From assembly GCA_050250395.1 (NCBI GenBank), contig JBFWOQ010000001.1:164847-228846 (forward strand): a DNA stretch of 64,000 nucleotides. The letters are read 5' to 3'. This DNA comes from JAGPUQ01 sp050250395. Lineage in GTDB: Bacteria; Pseudomonadota; Gammaproteobacteria; Pseudomonadales; Porticoccaceae. Position 1 is the first letter of the stretch, and each line of letters starts with the position of its first letter. Under the pieces are notes generated by a model. It was not told the DNA's origin. It saw nothing but the letters and a program-made list of their open reading frames with translations, and searched no databases. Shown piece after piece: positions 8,415-17,862 of this stretch. The position numbers were made by a program, and so were the translations under genes.

Positions 8415-9461
8415 ATGTTTCGTTTGCCCCATATCCTGCTGGTCAAGCTCACCTCGATGGGCGACCTCATCCAGCTGCTGCCGGCGTTGAGCGATGCCCA
8501 TGCGCAGCGGCCGGAACTGTGCTTCGACTGGGTCGCCGACGCCGCGTTTGCGGAAATTCCCCACTGGCATCCGGCCGTCGACCGGGTGATACCCAGCGCC
8601 CACCGTCACTGGCGCCGGCACAAGGCCGAATTCCTTTTCGGCGGCGGCGGTCGCACCTGGCTGCGCCGCCTGCGCGAGCGCCGTTACGAGCGGGTGATCG
8701 ATGCCCAGGGCAGCTGGAAAAGCGCGGCGATTGCACGCTTGGCGCGCGGCCCGAGCGCCGGACTGGATGCGCATTCGGTGCGCGAGCCCGGCGCCCAGTG
8801 GCTGTACCGGAGCCGCCACTTCGTGTCCCGCGAGCAGCTCGCCATCACCCGCTGGCGCCAGCTGCTGGCCGCCGTGCTCGATTATCCGGTCCCCACCCGT
8901 GCGCCGGATTTCGGGCTGGCGGGTCGCGCCTGGCCGCAAGCGCCCATTGCCGTCGTGGTGCCGACCCTGACCTTTGTCACCAACGCCACCTGGCCCACCA
9001 AGCACTGGCCGGACGCGCACTGGCGCGTGCTGATCGAACGCGCGCTCGACGCGGGGTATCAGGTGGTCTTGCCCTGGGGGTCGGCGCACGAGCGGGAGCG
9101 CGTCGAAGGCCTGGCGCGCGGACAGTCCGGCGCATGGGTGCCGCCCCGCGCATCGCTCGGCGAAATCGCGGGACTGCTGTCCCGCAGTGCCGCCGTGGTC
9201 AGCGTCGATACCGGACTCGCCCATCTCGGCGCCGCCCTCGACCGGCCGACCCTTACCCTCTACGGACCGACCGACCCGCGTCTGATCGCCGCGACCGGGT
9301 CCCGCGCCGCGCAGTTGCCGGCCAGCGGGTATCCCTGCATCCCCTGTCGGCGGCGCGAATGCCGGGTCGCGGGCTATCGCGGGCCGGCCGCGCGCTGTAT
9401 GCAGAATCTGACCCCGGCGCTAGTATGGGCTGGATTGCAGGACTTGCTGACCAGTGCCTGA
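8415..9461 (+). CDS. waaC: ADP-heptose:LPS heptosyltransferase I
   Basis: GT9 enzyme of 348 residues, proposed to add the first heptose to Kdo2-lipid A. The N-terminus HILLVKLTSMGDLIQLLPAL matches WaaC (KxSSMGDxIHxLPAL). Later FDWVADAAFAEIPHWHPAVD and VSVDTGLAHLGAAL fit the acceptor and donor sites. ATG 8415 is preferred over an upstream frame from 8340. Unlike Pseudomonas, where waaC follows waaF, here it is separate and sits just before hldE, which makes its ADP-heptose donor. The other GT9 possibility, WaaQ, fits the N-terminal motif less well. Confidence 0.85.
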   Translation: MFRLPHILLVKLTSMGDLIQLLPALSDAHAQRPELCFDWVADAAFAEIPHWHPAVDRVIPSAHRHWRRHKAEFLFGGGGRTWLRRLRERRYERVIDAQGSWKSAAIARLARGPSAGLDAHSVREPGAQWLYRSRHFVSREQLAITRWRQLLAAVLDYPVPTRAPDFGLAGRAWPQAPIAVVVPTLTFVTNATWPTKHWPDAHWRVLIERALDAGYQVVLPWGSAHERERVEGLARGQSGAWVPPRASLGEIAGLLSRSAAVVSVDTGLAHLGAALDRPTLTLYGPTDPRLIAATGSRAAQLPASGYPCIPCRRRECRVAGYRGPAARCMQNLTPALVWAGLQDLLTSA

Positions 9462-9515
9462 ACCCGTGGTCAAAATGCTCTCGTACCATTCTTCCGCCGT
9501 TCGCAGGAGCATCGC

Positions 9516-10958
9516 GTGCCGTTAAGTTTTCCCCGCTTCGAGCGCGCCCGGGTGCTGGTCGCCGGCGACATCATGCTCGACCGCTATTGGCATGGACCCA
9601 CGACGCGCATCTCGCCCGAAGCACCCGTACCCGTGGTGCGCATCACCGAGTGCCACGACCGGCCGGGCGGGGCAGCCAATGTGGCGCTCAACATCGCCGC
9701 GCTGGGCGCAACCGTCAGCTTGGTGGGCGCCGTGGGTTGCGATGCCCAGGCCACCGTACTGCGCGACCAATTGACGGCCGCCGGCATCCGCGCCGCGCTG
9801 CTGGAGTGCCCCGCCAAGCCCACCATCACCAAGCTGCGCGTGATCAGCCGCCAGCACCAATTGCTACGCCTCGATTTCGAGGAACCTCACAGCGCGGCGG
9901 AGGTGGCGGCCCTGCCCGCCCGCATCCGTGACCTGCTGCCCGACGCCAGCGCCCTGGTGCTGTCCGACTATGCCAAGGGCGCGCTGCAGGATCCCCGCGC
10001 CCTGATCGCCCTGGCCACCGCGGCCGGGGTGCCGGTACTGGCGGATCCCAAGGGGCGCGACTTCAGCCGCTACGCTGGCGCCACCCTGCTCACCCCCAAC
10101 CTCGCCGAGCTGGAAGTCGTGGTCGGGCCCTGCGCCGACGAAACCGCCCTGTGCGAGCGCGGCCTCGCCCTGGTGCGCGAACTGGGGCTCAGCGCGCTGC
10201 TGGTGACGCGCGGCGAACAGGGCATGAGCCTACTGCGCCCCGGCCACGAGGCGCTGCATCTGCCGGCGCGGGCACGGGAGGTCTATGACGTAACCGGCGC
10301 CGGGGACACCGTGATCGCCGTCCTCGCCGCGGCGCTGGGCGCCGGCGCGGACTTGTCCGCCGCCGTCGCCCTCGCCAATCTCGCCGCCGGTATCGTGGTC
10401 GGAAAACTGGGCACTGCCGCCGTCAGCGAGCCGGAATTGCGCCGCGCCCTGCAGCAGGAACGCGGCGTGACGCGCGGCGTGGTGAATCGCGAACAGTTGC
10501 TCGCCGAGGTCGCCGACGCCCGTGCCCGGGGCGAGAAAATCGTTTTCACCAACGGCTGCTTCGACCTGCTCCACGCCGGCCATGTGAGCTATCTGGAGCA
10601 GGCGCGCAAGCTCGGCGACCGGCTGATCGTCGCGGTCAACGACGACGCCTCGGTGCGGCGCCTCAAGGGCGAGGGCCGCCCCATCAATACCGTCGAACGC
10701 CGCATGGGGGTACTGGCCGGACTGGAGGCCGTCGACTGGGTGGTGAGCTTTGCCGAGGACACCCCCGAACCGCTGCTGGAAAGCGTGCGACCCGAGGTGC
10801 TGGTCAAGGGCGGCGACTACCACCGGGAGCAGGTGGTCGGCTGGCGGATCGTCTCCGGCTACGGGGGCGAGGTCCGCCCGCTCGGTTTGCTCGACGACTG
10901 CTCCACCACCGCCATGGTCGAGAAAATCCGCATCCACCCGTCCACACCCAAGTCGTAA
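9516..10958 (+). CDS. hldE: Bifunctional heptose-7-phosphate kinase / heptose-1-phosphate adenylyltransferase
   Basis: HldE (RfaE), 480 residues, makes ADP-D-glycero-beta-D-manno-heptose for the LPS core. The N-terminal PfkB-type kinase (about 1-320) has VLVAGDIMLDRYWHG, the two-Gly GGAANVALN and the C-terminal PfkB signature DVTGAGDTVIAVLA. The C-terminal nucleotidyltransferase (about 345-480) has VFTNGCFDLLHAGHVSYL with the HxGH motif. The start is GTG 9516. It lies 54 bases after waaC and 13 before the waaL-like gene, consistent with one LPS transcript. Confidence 0.96.
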   Translation: MPLSFPRFERARVLVAGDIMLDRYWHGPTTRISPEAPVPVVRITECHDRPGGAANVALNIAALGATVSLVGAVGCDAQATVLRDQLTAAGIRAALLECPAKPTITKLRVISRQHQLLRLDFEEPHSAAEVAALPARIRDLLPDASALVLSDYAKGALQDPRALIALATAAGVPVLADPKGRDFSRYAGATLLTPNLAELEVVVGPCADETALCERGLALVRELGLSALLVTRGEQGMSLLRPGHEALHLPARAREVYDVTGAGDTVIAVLAAALGAGADLSAAVALANLAAGIVVGKLGTAAVSEPELRRALQQERGVTRGVVNREQLLAEVADARARGEKIVFTNGCFDLLHAGHVSYLEQARKLGDRLIVAVNDDASVRRLKGEGRPINTVERRMGVLAGLEAVDWVVSFAEDTPEPLLESVRPEVLVKGGDYHREQVVGWRIVSGYGGEVRPLGLLDDCSTTAMVEKIRIHPSTPKS

Positions 10959-10971
10959 GGACTTTTCACGC

Positions 10972-12216
10972 TTGCGCCGATCCACCGAGTCGCCGGGATG
11001 CGCTCCACCCCTCCTTGCCCGACTGCGCAGCGCCATCCGCACCCGCTATGCCTGGGTAGCGCTGCTGTTGTTGGTGGCGATCTGCTTCCTGGCGGACAAC
11101 CGCACCGGTGCCACCAATCTCTATCGCCTGCTGGTAGTGGTGCCCATGCTGCTGTGTTTTCGCCCGGCGGATCTGGCACCGATCTGGCGGCAGCCCCCGG
11201 CGCGCTGGTTTCTGCTGTTGTGCGCCTGGCTAACCCTGACCCTGTGGTGGGACGGCTGGGGCCACAAGGATTTCAAACTGCTGCTGCGCGGGCTCAACGT
11301 GCTGGCGCTGTTCTATCTGGTGTACCTGATCGGCGTCCACCACCGGCCACGGGTGCCGATGCTCCTGACCGGGATGGTGGCGCTGGGCCTGATCGGCGCG
11401 GGCCTGATCGTCTGGGACTGGCCGCAGGCCTGGCCGCCCAACTGGGAGCATCAGGCCACGGTGCGCCGCGGGGTGTTCAACCACCATGTCGAGGTCGGCC
11501 GGGCGCTGGCACTGATCGCGATCATCGCCCTGTATCAGACCCTGAATGTCTCGCGCCGGGTTTCTGCCTGCGCCTACGGGATTGCCACGCTCACGCTCTG
11601 GATGCTGGTGTTCTGGGTGCAGGCGCGCAGCGCCTATGTGGTACTGGGGGCGGGGACGCTGCTCCTGATGGCGTTGTTTCCGGGCCGGCGCGCAGCGGCG
11701 CTCGTCATCGCCGGCGGGGTTCTGGCGCTGTTGTTGATGCTCGGCCTCCGGCAGGAGCTGACCCTGGTCGCGGGCCATGTGGCCGAACGCGGCACCGCCA
11801 TGCGCTTGCCGATCTGGCACAACGGCTGGACGGCGATTACGGATTCCTGGTCGCGGTTGTGGTTCGGTCACGGCCTGTCGGCGGATTCGCGCAACTGGGT
11901 CGGGGACATCATGGCTCCGCACTACCACAATCTTCTGCTCAACCAGGCGTTTTACACCGGGCTGGTCGGCGTCGGGCTCTATCTGGGCTGGATCGCGAGC
12001 CTGCTCCATGCGGCGGTGCCGGATCGCCGCCTCTGGCTCTGGGGGACGCTGGTGGTCGCCATGCAGTTCGGCTTCATGACCGACGGTGACCAATTGTTCG
12101 TGAATCCCTCGTCCACGCTGCTCGCATTCCTGCTGCCGGCGTTCCTGCTCGGCTTTCGGGTGCCGGCACCGGTGCGGGACGCGGTATCCGTTCGCGGCAG
12201 GTCGTCAGTCGACTGA
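10972..12216 (+). CDS. waaL: O-antigen ligase / polymerase-family membrane protein
   Basis: A 414-residue polytopic inner-membrane protein with about 10-12 hydrophobic segments. The Wzy_C-type periplasmic loop is visible: PIWHNGWTAI, LWFGHGLSADS and APHYHNLLLNQAFYTGLVG, whose His-Asn pair matches the catalytic His motif of WaaL-type ligases. WaaL joins O-antigen or other polymers from undecaprenyl diphosphate to lipid A-core. TTG 10972 fits best, with AAGGA about 10 nt upstream at 10957-10961; the frame is open upstream only as a shadow of hldE. Without an O-antigen cluster in view, ligase versus polymerase rests on context. It overlaps the convergent aldo-keto reductase by 12 nt. Confidence 0.75.
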   Translation: MRRSTESPGCAPPLLARLRSAIRTRYAWVALLLLVAICFLADNRTGATNLYRLLVVVPMLLCFRPADLAPIWRQPPARWFLLLCAWLTLTLWWDGWGHKDFKLLLRGLNVLALFYLVYLIGVHHRPRVPMLLTGMVALGLIGAGLIVWDWPQAWPPNWEHQATVRRGVFNHHVEVGRALALIAIIALYQTLNVSRRVSACAYGIATLTLWMLVFWVQARSAYVVLGAGTLLLMALFPGRRAAALVIAGGVLALLLMLGLRQELTLVAGHVAERGTAMRLPIWHNGWTAITDSWSRLWFGHGLSADSRNWVGDIMAPHYHNLLLNQAFYTGLVGVGLYLGWIASLLHAAVPDRRLWLWGTLVVAMQFGFMTDGDQLFVNPSSTLLAFLLPAFLLGFRVPAPVRDAVSVRGRSSVD

Positions 12217-13017
12217 GTCTCCCCGGGCAACGGCGGCCGCACGCACATTCGCGCGCAGGTGGTCGGGGTCGATGGTGCCGATCACCAGGCTGCCGACCCC
12301 GGAGTGGGCCAGGATGCGCGCAAAGGTCGCGCGTACCGGATCCTCGCCCAGGGCGATCGCGTGACCACTCGCGAGCGCCTTCTTGATCAGCACGCCGGTA
12401 CCCAGTTCCCGACAGCGGTCGATCACCGGGACCTCGGTTTCGTCGACCAGATTCCAGCTCACCATCAGCAGATCGCACCGCGCCGCCGCGCGCAAACCGC
12501 CCGCCACCGTCTTGGTGGACATGCCGAAGCTGCGCAGTTTCCCTTCACGCTTGAGGTCGGCCAGGGTTTCGAGCGCGCCGGATCGGTCGATGATCGCCGC
12601 GTCGTCGCCATCGGAATGGATCAGCACGATGTCCAGCACCTCGGTGTGCAGGCGCCGCAGGCTGCGCTCGACGCTGGCGCGTACATGCGCCGGCGAAAAA
12701 TCGTGGCGCGACACGCCGGCCGCGAACTCCTCGCCGACCTTGGTGCAGATCACCCAGCGATCCCGCTCGCCGCGCAGCAAACGACCCAGCCGTGCCTCGC
12801 TTTCGCCGTAAGCCGGTGCCGTATCCAGCAGATTGATCCCCAGATCCCGCGCCAGATCGAGCAGGGCGCGGGCGGCACGGTCGTCGGGAATGACGAAGCC
12901 CCGGGGATACTTCACGCCCTGGTCGCGGCCGAGCTTGACGGTGCCGAGCCCGAGCACAGCGACCTCGATGTCGGTGCGCCCGAGCCGGCGCCGGGGCAAT
13001 GTCGTTTCAGGCGTCAC
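12205..13017 (-). CDS. Aldo-keto reductase family protein
   Basis: A 270-residue aldo/keto reductase (TIM barrel, NADPH-dependent). Recognisable elements are RRRLGRTDIEVAVLGLGTVK, the catalytic Asp/Tyr segment NLLDTAPAYGESEARLG, the Lys in VICTKVG and the His-bearing IVLIHSDG. GTG 13017 lies just after the stop of the upstream FAD oxidoreductase (13022); TTG 13032 is an alternative that would overlap it. The same pair stands near the LPS core genes in Pseudomonas (PA4991/PA4992, from memory). Substrate unknown. Confidence 0.8.
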   Translation of the reverse strand: MTPETTLPRRRLGRTDIEVAVLGLGTVKLGRDQGVKYPRGFVIPDDRAARALLDLARDLGINLLDTAPAYGESEARLGRLLRGERDRWVICTKVGEEFAAGVSRHDFSPAHVRASVERSLRRLHTEVLDIVLIHSDGDDAAIIDRSGALETLADLKREGKLRSFGMSTKTVAGGLRAAARCDLLMVSWNLVDETEVPVIDRCRELGTGVLIKKALASGHAIALGEDPVRATFARILAHSGVGSLVIGTIDPDHLRANVRAAAVARGDSVD

Positions 13018-13021
13018 CCGC

Positions 13022-14233
13022 TCAGGCGTCAAAGGCGGTCTCCCAAGGCGTGGGAGCCAGCGGCGGGCGCGGCAGCGGCAACACCGGCGCCGAGTTTCCG
13101 GACGGCGCGATCCCGCGCTGCGCCAACCGTTCGGCCACGCGGTCGGCGAGGTGCGGGCACAGGGTGAGCTTGGTGGGCCAGGCGACCAGCGCATTGGCGC
13201 CATTGCCGGCCCAGTCGGCGAATGCCTCATCGGGGCGCAGCAGGCGCGGTTGACGGGGTTCGGCGCGTTCCACCGCCAGGGTCGCCCAGCGCGCCGGCCC
13301 CAGGTCGACCCAGGGCAGCAAGGCCGCCAATTCCCGCCGGGCCAGCGCGATCAGCGCATCCGGCTCCATCCCGACACCCTGCTCGGCCAGGGTTCCGCCC
13401 AGATACCAGACCTGCTCGCCACCGCCGGCGGGATGACTGGAAATGGTCAGGCGCGGGGTCGTCTCGCGCCCCAGGCAGTGCCCGTGCAGGGCATGGGGGT
13501 AGCGGTGTCGGACCATCACCTGATGCAGCGGCCGCCGCTGCATGGCCGGAGCGGTGGCGCCGATGGCGGCCAGCAGCCCGGCATTGCCGGCACCGGCCGC
13601 GAACACGAAAGCCGCGGGCGCCAGGCGCTGCGCGCCAGTCGCGGTTTCCAGATCCAGGATCAGGCGCCCGCTATCCGCACGAGTCCAGGCGGTGGCCCGG
13701 CCGGTCAACGAGTAAATGGCGTCCGGGCAGTTGTCGGCGAGCGCCGCCACCAGGCTGGGCACATCCAGCACCAGGTCCACCAGGCGGTACAGGGAGCCGG
13801 CGAAACCGGTCGCGGCAAAGATCGGCGGCCGCTCGCCCGCTGTCACGGGCTCCACCCGCCCGCGCACCGTCTTGCTGGCGAGGAACGCCGTCATGCGCCC
13901 CGCGACCGCCCCGGTGGACCAGAGGTAAAAGTGATCGCTCAGCACCCGGACGCGGCGCAGATCCACCGCACCCGCGCCGCGCAGACAGCGGCGCCAGTGG
14001 TCGGGCATGTCGGCGATGGCTTCCGACGCACCCGACAGGGCGCCGGCCAGGCTGTATTTGATACCGCCATGGATCATGCCCTGACTCGCCACCGTCTGCC
14101 CCGCGCCGAGGGCATCGGCTTCCAGCACCACCGCGCTGTAACCTCGGTTGCGCAGATCGTTAAGCAGCCAGAGTCCGGCGATGCCGCCGCCGACAATGAC
14201 GATATCGACGTTGACGACCGGGAGTGTGGACAT
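13022..14233 (-). CDS. FAD-dependent oxidoreductase, DAO superfamily
   Basis: A 403-residue flavoprotein. The dinucleotide-binding motif is at the N-terminus (VDIVIVGGGIAGLWLLNDLR) followed by VVLEADALGAGQTVASQGMIHGG, typical of glycine-oxidase/glycerol-3-phosphate-dehydrogenase-like enzymes. The second half has AFVFAAGAGNAGLLAA. ATG 14233 (MSTLPVVNVD) is preferred to the start 18 nt upstream because the Rossmann strand begins soon after. It is followed after 4 nt by the aldo-keto reductase, so the two are probably co-transcribed and may act on one substrate. The reaction cannot be stated. Confidence 0.8.
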   Translation of the reverse strand: MSTLPVVNVDIVIVGGGIAGLWLLNDLRNRGYSAVVLEADALGAGQTVASQGMIHGGIKYSLAGALSGASEAIADMPDHWRRCLRGAGAVDLRRVRVLSDHFYLWSTGAVAGRMTAFLASKTVRGRVEPVTAGERPPIFAATGFAGSLYRLVDLVLDVPSLVAALADNCPDAIYSLTGRATAWTRADSGRLILDLETATGAQRLAPAAFVFAAGAGNAGLLAAIGATAPAMQRRPLHQVMVRHRYPHALHGHCLGRETTPRLTISSHPAGGGEQVWYLGGTLAEQGVGMEPDALIALARRELAALLPWVDLGPARWATLAVERAEPRQPRLLRPDEAFADWAGNGANALVAWPTKLTLCPHLADRVAERLAQRGIAPSGNSAPVLPLPRPPLAPTPWETAFDA

Positions 14234-14337
14234 GGGGTGCAAGGATCGCAAAAAGTCGCAGCACCGCAGTATAGCGGGCCTGTCGGAAGCGGCTGCACCG
14301 CTACGACCTTCCCGCTATGCTGGCCGCCGGAGGAACC

Positions 14338-15630
14338 GTGCCCGCCCGCCTGCTCTATTCCCTGTTGCTGTATCTGCTGCTGCCCGCGGTGCTGCTGCGC
14401 CTGTGCTGGCGCGCCCGCCGCGCGCCGGGCTACGCGCGCCGCTGGGGCGAACGGTTCGGCTGGGTGGCGCCACTGTCCGGACCCGTGATCTGGGTACACG
14501 CGGTATCGGTGGGCGAGACCCTCGCCGCCGCGCCGCTGATCCGACAGTTGCTGGCACGCCACCCGCGCGCAACCCTGCTGGTGACCACCACCACGCCGAC
14601 CGGATCGGAGCGGGTGCGCGCGCTGTTCGGCACCCGCGTCGCCCACTGTTACGCGCCCTACGATTTCCCCGATGCCGTAGCGCGGTTTCTGCGCCGCGTC
14701 CGTCCCGCGCTGCTGGTGGTGATGGAAACCGAGCTCTGGCCCAACCTGCTGCACGCCTGCGTCACGCGCGGGATTCCGGTGGTACTGGCCAATGCGCGGC
14801 TCTCGGCGCGCTCGGCACGGGGTTATGCGAAAGTGAAATCCCTCACCGCACCCATGCTGCGCGCGCTCACCCGAGTCGCGGTGCAGACCGCCGCCGACGG
14901 CGAGCGTTTTCTTGCGCTGGGGCTGCGACCGGAGCAACTCCGGATTGCCGGGAACCTCAAGTTCGATCTCGACCTGAGTCCCGAACTGCGCGCCCGGGCC
15001 GCCGCGCTGCGCGCCGCCTGGACGGGACCACGCCCCCGCCCGGTATGGCTTGCCGCCAGCACCCACGCGGGTGAGGACGAACTGGTGCTCACCGCCCACG
15101 CCGAAATCCTGCGCAGCCTGCCCGCTGCCCTGCTGGTGCTGGTGCCGCGCCATCCGGAACGCTTTGCAGCGGTGGCTGGCGCCTGCCGGCGCGCCGGGTT
15201 CACGCTCCAGCGCCGCTCCGACGCCGGCGCGGCGGCAGCGGCGAATGGCGTTTCGGCACAGACGCAGATTCTGCTGGGCGACACCATGGGCGAGTTGCTC
15301 GCCTTCTGCGGCGCGGCGGACGTGGTCTTCGTCGGGGGGAGCCTGGTGCCCGTGGGCGGTCACAACCTGATCGAACCCGCGGCCTGGGGGCGTCCGGTGC
15401 TGGCCGGGCCGCATCTGTTCAATTTCGCGGAGGCCGCGGCGCTGCTGCAGGCGGAAGGTGGGCTCGGGATCTGCGGCGACGGCGCAGCACTCGCGTCCGC
15501 GGTGATCGCATTACTGACGGAAACGGCTGATCGCGAGAAGGCGGGGGCCGCGGCGCGCGCGGTAGCCGAAGCCAACCGCGGCGCCCTGGCGCGGGTGATG
15601 GCTGTTATCGAACCGCTTTGCCCACCGTGA
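14338..15630 (+). CDS. waaA: 3-deoxy-D-manno-octulosonic acid (Kdo) transferase
   Basis: WaaA/KdtA, 430 residues, GT30 family, transfers Kdo from CMP-Kdo to lipid IVA at the inner membrane. A hydrophobic N-terminal anchor (LLYSLLLYLLLPAVLLRL) is followed by APGYARRWGERFGW and WVHAVSVGETLAAAPLI with the catalytic Glu. PYDFPDAVARFLRRVRPALL and METELWPNLLHAC are strong family motifs, and FVGGSLVPVGGHNLIEPAAW lies in the donor domain. GTG 14338 aligns with E. coli WaaA and has GGAGGA at 14329-14334, although the 3-nt spacing is short; ATG 14317 is the alternative. It overlaps convergent tolC by 26 nt. Confidence 0.95.
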   Translation: MPARLLYSLLLYLLLPAVLLRLCWRARRAPGYARRWGERFGWVAPLSGPVIWVHAVSVGETLAAAPLIRQLLARHPRATLLVTTTTPTGSERVRALFGTRVAHCYAPYDFPDAVARFLRRVRPALLVVMETELWPNLLHACVTRGIPVVLANARLSARSARGYAKVKSLTAPMLRALTRVAVQTAADGERFLALGLRPEQLRIAGNLKFDLDLSPELRARAAALRAAWTGPRPRPVWLAASTHAGEDELVLTAHAEILRSLPAALLVLVPRHPERFAAVAGACRRAGFTLQRRSDAGAAAAANGVSAQTQILLGDTMGELLAFCGAADVVFVGGSLVPVGGHNLIEPAAWGRPVLAGPHLFNFAEAAALLQAEGGLGICGDGAALASAVIALLTETADREKAGAAARAVAEANRGALARVMAVIEPLCPP

Positions 15631-17038
15631 TGCCGGCATCGAGCCAGCGATTGAGTTGCTCGACATCGCCGGGGCTCAGTTGCCCGGCCACTTCCTTCAG
15701 CCGCAGCATGCTGTCGATGTAGTCGAAGCGCGCATTGGCGTAATCCCGTTGCGCCTGGTAGAGGGTCCGTTGCGAAATCAACACATCGACGATATTGCGC
15801 GTACCCACATCGTACCCCGCCTGCGTGGCATCGAGCGCGCTCTGCGCTGAGGTGATGGCCTGGGCCTGGGCGCTGATGCGGGCCGCATCCGTCAACACCT
15901 GAAGGTGCTGGGAGCGCGCGCGCTGCGTCGTGGTGCGTTGCGCCAACACGTAATTTTCCTGGCTTCGGATACTTTCCTGGTAAGCCTGTCGCTGCCGGGA
16001 ACTCGTCGCGCCACCGGAATAGAGCGGGGCGTTCAGATGCAGGCCGAGCACCGTCGACTCCAGGTCGAGGGAAAACGGCTGGCTCACCGCCGGATCCAGG
16101 GTGCCCTGCTGGTTGCGCAGACCAGCGTCGCGGTGCAGTGTGCCGCCGTTCAGATTCTTCTGATAATCCAGCGAGGCGGTCACTTTCGGCAGGTGCTCGG
16201 CTTTCGCGGCAGTCGCGGCCTTGCCCGCCGCTTCCACGTCCAATCGCGCCACACGCAACGCGAAATTGTTGGCCTGGGCAAATTGCACCCAGGACTCGCG
16301 ATCGATCGGTTCGGGTTTGGTTACCGGAAAATCCCGGGTCAGCCCGGCGAGCTGGTCATGGGGTTTTCCGGTCAACACTTCCAGCGCCTCAAAGGCGATA
16401 TCGAGCGCACTCTTGGCTTCCAGCGTGTTCACGGTCGCGATGTCGTAGGCCGCCTGAGCTTCATGCACATCGGTAATCGGCAGCAATCCCACGTCGAAGC
16501 GCTCTTTGGTTTGCTCCAGTTGGCGACCGATCGCGCGCTCTACGGCTTCGGCGGAGGTCAGATTTTCGTTGGCGCGCAACACACCGAAGTAGGCGTCCGT
16601 GACGTCGAGGACAAGGCTTTGCTGGTCGGCGGAAAACTGGGCGGCGGCCCGCTGATCGAGATCCTTGCCGCGCTGGAAGTTGAACCACGCGGGCAGATCG
16701 AACACCGGCTGACTCAGGGACAGCCGATAGGTTTCGGTTGAGTCGTGATAATCACCGATCGCCTGGGCCAGAAAGTCGGCACCGAGCACGCGGGAGTTGT
16801 GCTGTATGCCCTGTCCCTCCTGAATACCGACCGAGCCGGTGATGCTCGGCAGCAGCGCCGCCCGCGCCTGCGGCAGGGCTTCCCGGCCGACCTTGTAGGT
16901 GGCTTCGGCCGCTTTTAGCTGGGGCGCATTGCTCAGGGCCAGATCATAGATCTCGAGCAGGGTTTCGGCCTGAATCTGGGCGCTGAACAACGCTACCGCG
17001 AATGACAGGCATGCCACCCGCGCGCTAGTTTTCCGCAT
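15605..17038 (-). CDS. tolC: TolC family outer-membrane efflux/secretion channel
   Basis: A 477-residue outer-membrane factor. A signal peptide is evident (MRKTSARVACLSFAVALFSAQIQA, cleavage probably before ETLLEIY). The rest shows the internally repeated alpha-helical pattern of TolC: NAPQLKAAEATYKVGREALPQARAALLPSI near the start and a second copy including RTLYQAQRDYANARFDYI near the end. TolC trimers form the exit duct for tripartite efflux pumps and type I secretion. As in E. coli it is divergent from nudF. The C-terminus overlaps waaA by 26 nt. Confidence 0.93.
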   Translation of the reverse strand: MRKTSARVACLSFAVALFSAQIQAETLLEIYDLALSNAPQLKAAEATYKVGREALPQARAALLPSITGSVGIQEGQGIQHNSRVLGADFLAQAIGDYHDSTETYRLSLSQPVFDLPAWFNFQRGKDLDQRAAAQFSADQQSLVLDVTDAYFGVLRANENLTSAEAVERAIGRQLEQTKERFDVGLLPITDVHEAQAAYDIATVNTLEAKSALDIAFEALEVLTGKPHDQLAGLTRDFPVTKPEPIDRESWVQFAQANNFALRVARLDVEAAGKAATAAKAEHLPKVTASLDYQKNLNGGTLHRDAGLRNQQGTLDPAVSQPFSLDLESTVLGLHLNAPLYSGGATSSRQRQAYQESIRSQENYVLAQRTTTQRARSQHLQVLTDAARISAQAQAITSAQSALDATQAGYDVGTRNIVDVLISQRTLYQAQRDYANARFDYIDSMLRLKEVAGQLSPGDVEQLNRWLDAGITVGKAVR

Positions 17039-17176
17039 GATCCTTTTCCTGTGGGATTTTGAATGTACAGGAGTTTACCAGATATGAAATTTGCGGCGTG
17101 ATACCCTTGGCCGCGGCGCGACCCTGCGCCCGATCAGCGTGCGACCGCGCTCGCGACAGGCGTGAACTGGAGTCCG

Positions 17177-17827
17177 ATGAGCAAACCCGGCCAAGGGATC
17201 CCGGCGCCACGCGCCGCCGAGGATGTCGAGATACTGGACCGCACTACCCGTTACCAGGGCTTCTTCGCGCTGGATTCCGTGCAGCTGCGCCACCGCCTGT
17301 TCGACGGCGGCTGGAGCCGGCCGATGACGCGGGAACTGTTTGTCCGGGGCGCGGCGGTGGGCGTGTTGCTCTACGATCCGGACCACCGGCTGGTGGGTCT
17401 GGTGGAACAGTTTCGCGTCGGCGCGCTGGCCGAGCCCGGTGGCCCCTGGGTACTGGAAGTGGTTGCGGGCATGATGCAACCGGACGAGGACGCCGCCGCG
17501 GTGGCGCGGCGCGAAACACTGGAGGAGGCAGGCATCGACCAGCTCGGGCTGGAACCGATCTGCCGCTATCTGGTGAGTCCCGGCGGCACCGACGAAGTTC
17601 TCACCCTGTTTTGCGGGATCACCGATCTGCGCGGCCGCGCCGGCTGTTTCGGTCTCGCCCACGAACACGAGGACATCCGTCTCCATGTGCTGCCGGAGGC
17701 GGACGTATTGGCAGGACTGGCGGCTGGCGCCTACAACAACGCCGCCACCATTGTCTGCCTGCAATGGCTGGCGCTGAACCGCGACCGGCTTCACGGTTTG
17801 ACCCCACACGGACGGCGCGATCCGTAA
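17177..17827 (+). CDS. nudF: ADP-ribose pyrophosphatase (Nudix hydrolase)
   Basis: A 216-residue Nudix enzyme that hydrolyses ADP-ribose to AMP and ribose-5-phosphate. The Nudix box GX5EX7REX2EEXG is complete in GMMQPDEDAAAVARRETLEE followed by AG. RELFVRGAAVGVLLYDP and LVEQFRVGALAEP match the NudF dimer and substrate region, and SPGGTDEVLTLFCG follows. ATG 17177 has GGAG 5 nt upstream; GTG 17162 is an alternative. It is followed by the DUF1249 gene and cpdA, the same order as nudF-yqiB-cpdA in E. coli. Confidence 0.95.
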   Translation: MSKPGQGIPAPRAAEDVEILDRTTRYQGFFALDSVQLRHRLFDGGWSRPMTRELFVRGAAVGVLLYDPDHRLVGLVEQFRVGALAEPGGPWVLEVVAGMMQPDEDAAAVARRETLEEAGIDQLGLEPICRYLVSPGGTDEVLTLFCGITDLRGRAGCFGLAHEHEDIRLHVLPEADVLAGLAAGAYNNAATIVCLQWLALNRDRLHGLTPHGRRDP

Positions 17828-17862
17828 CCAGTCCACAGGACCACGAGCGAGGCATTGAGGTA

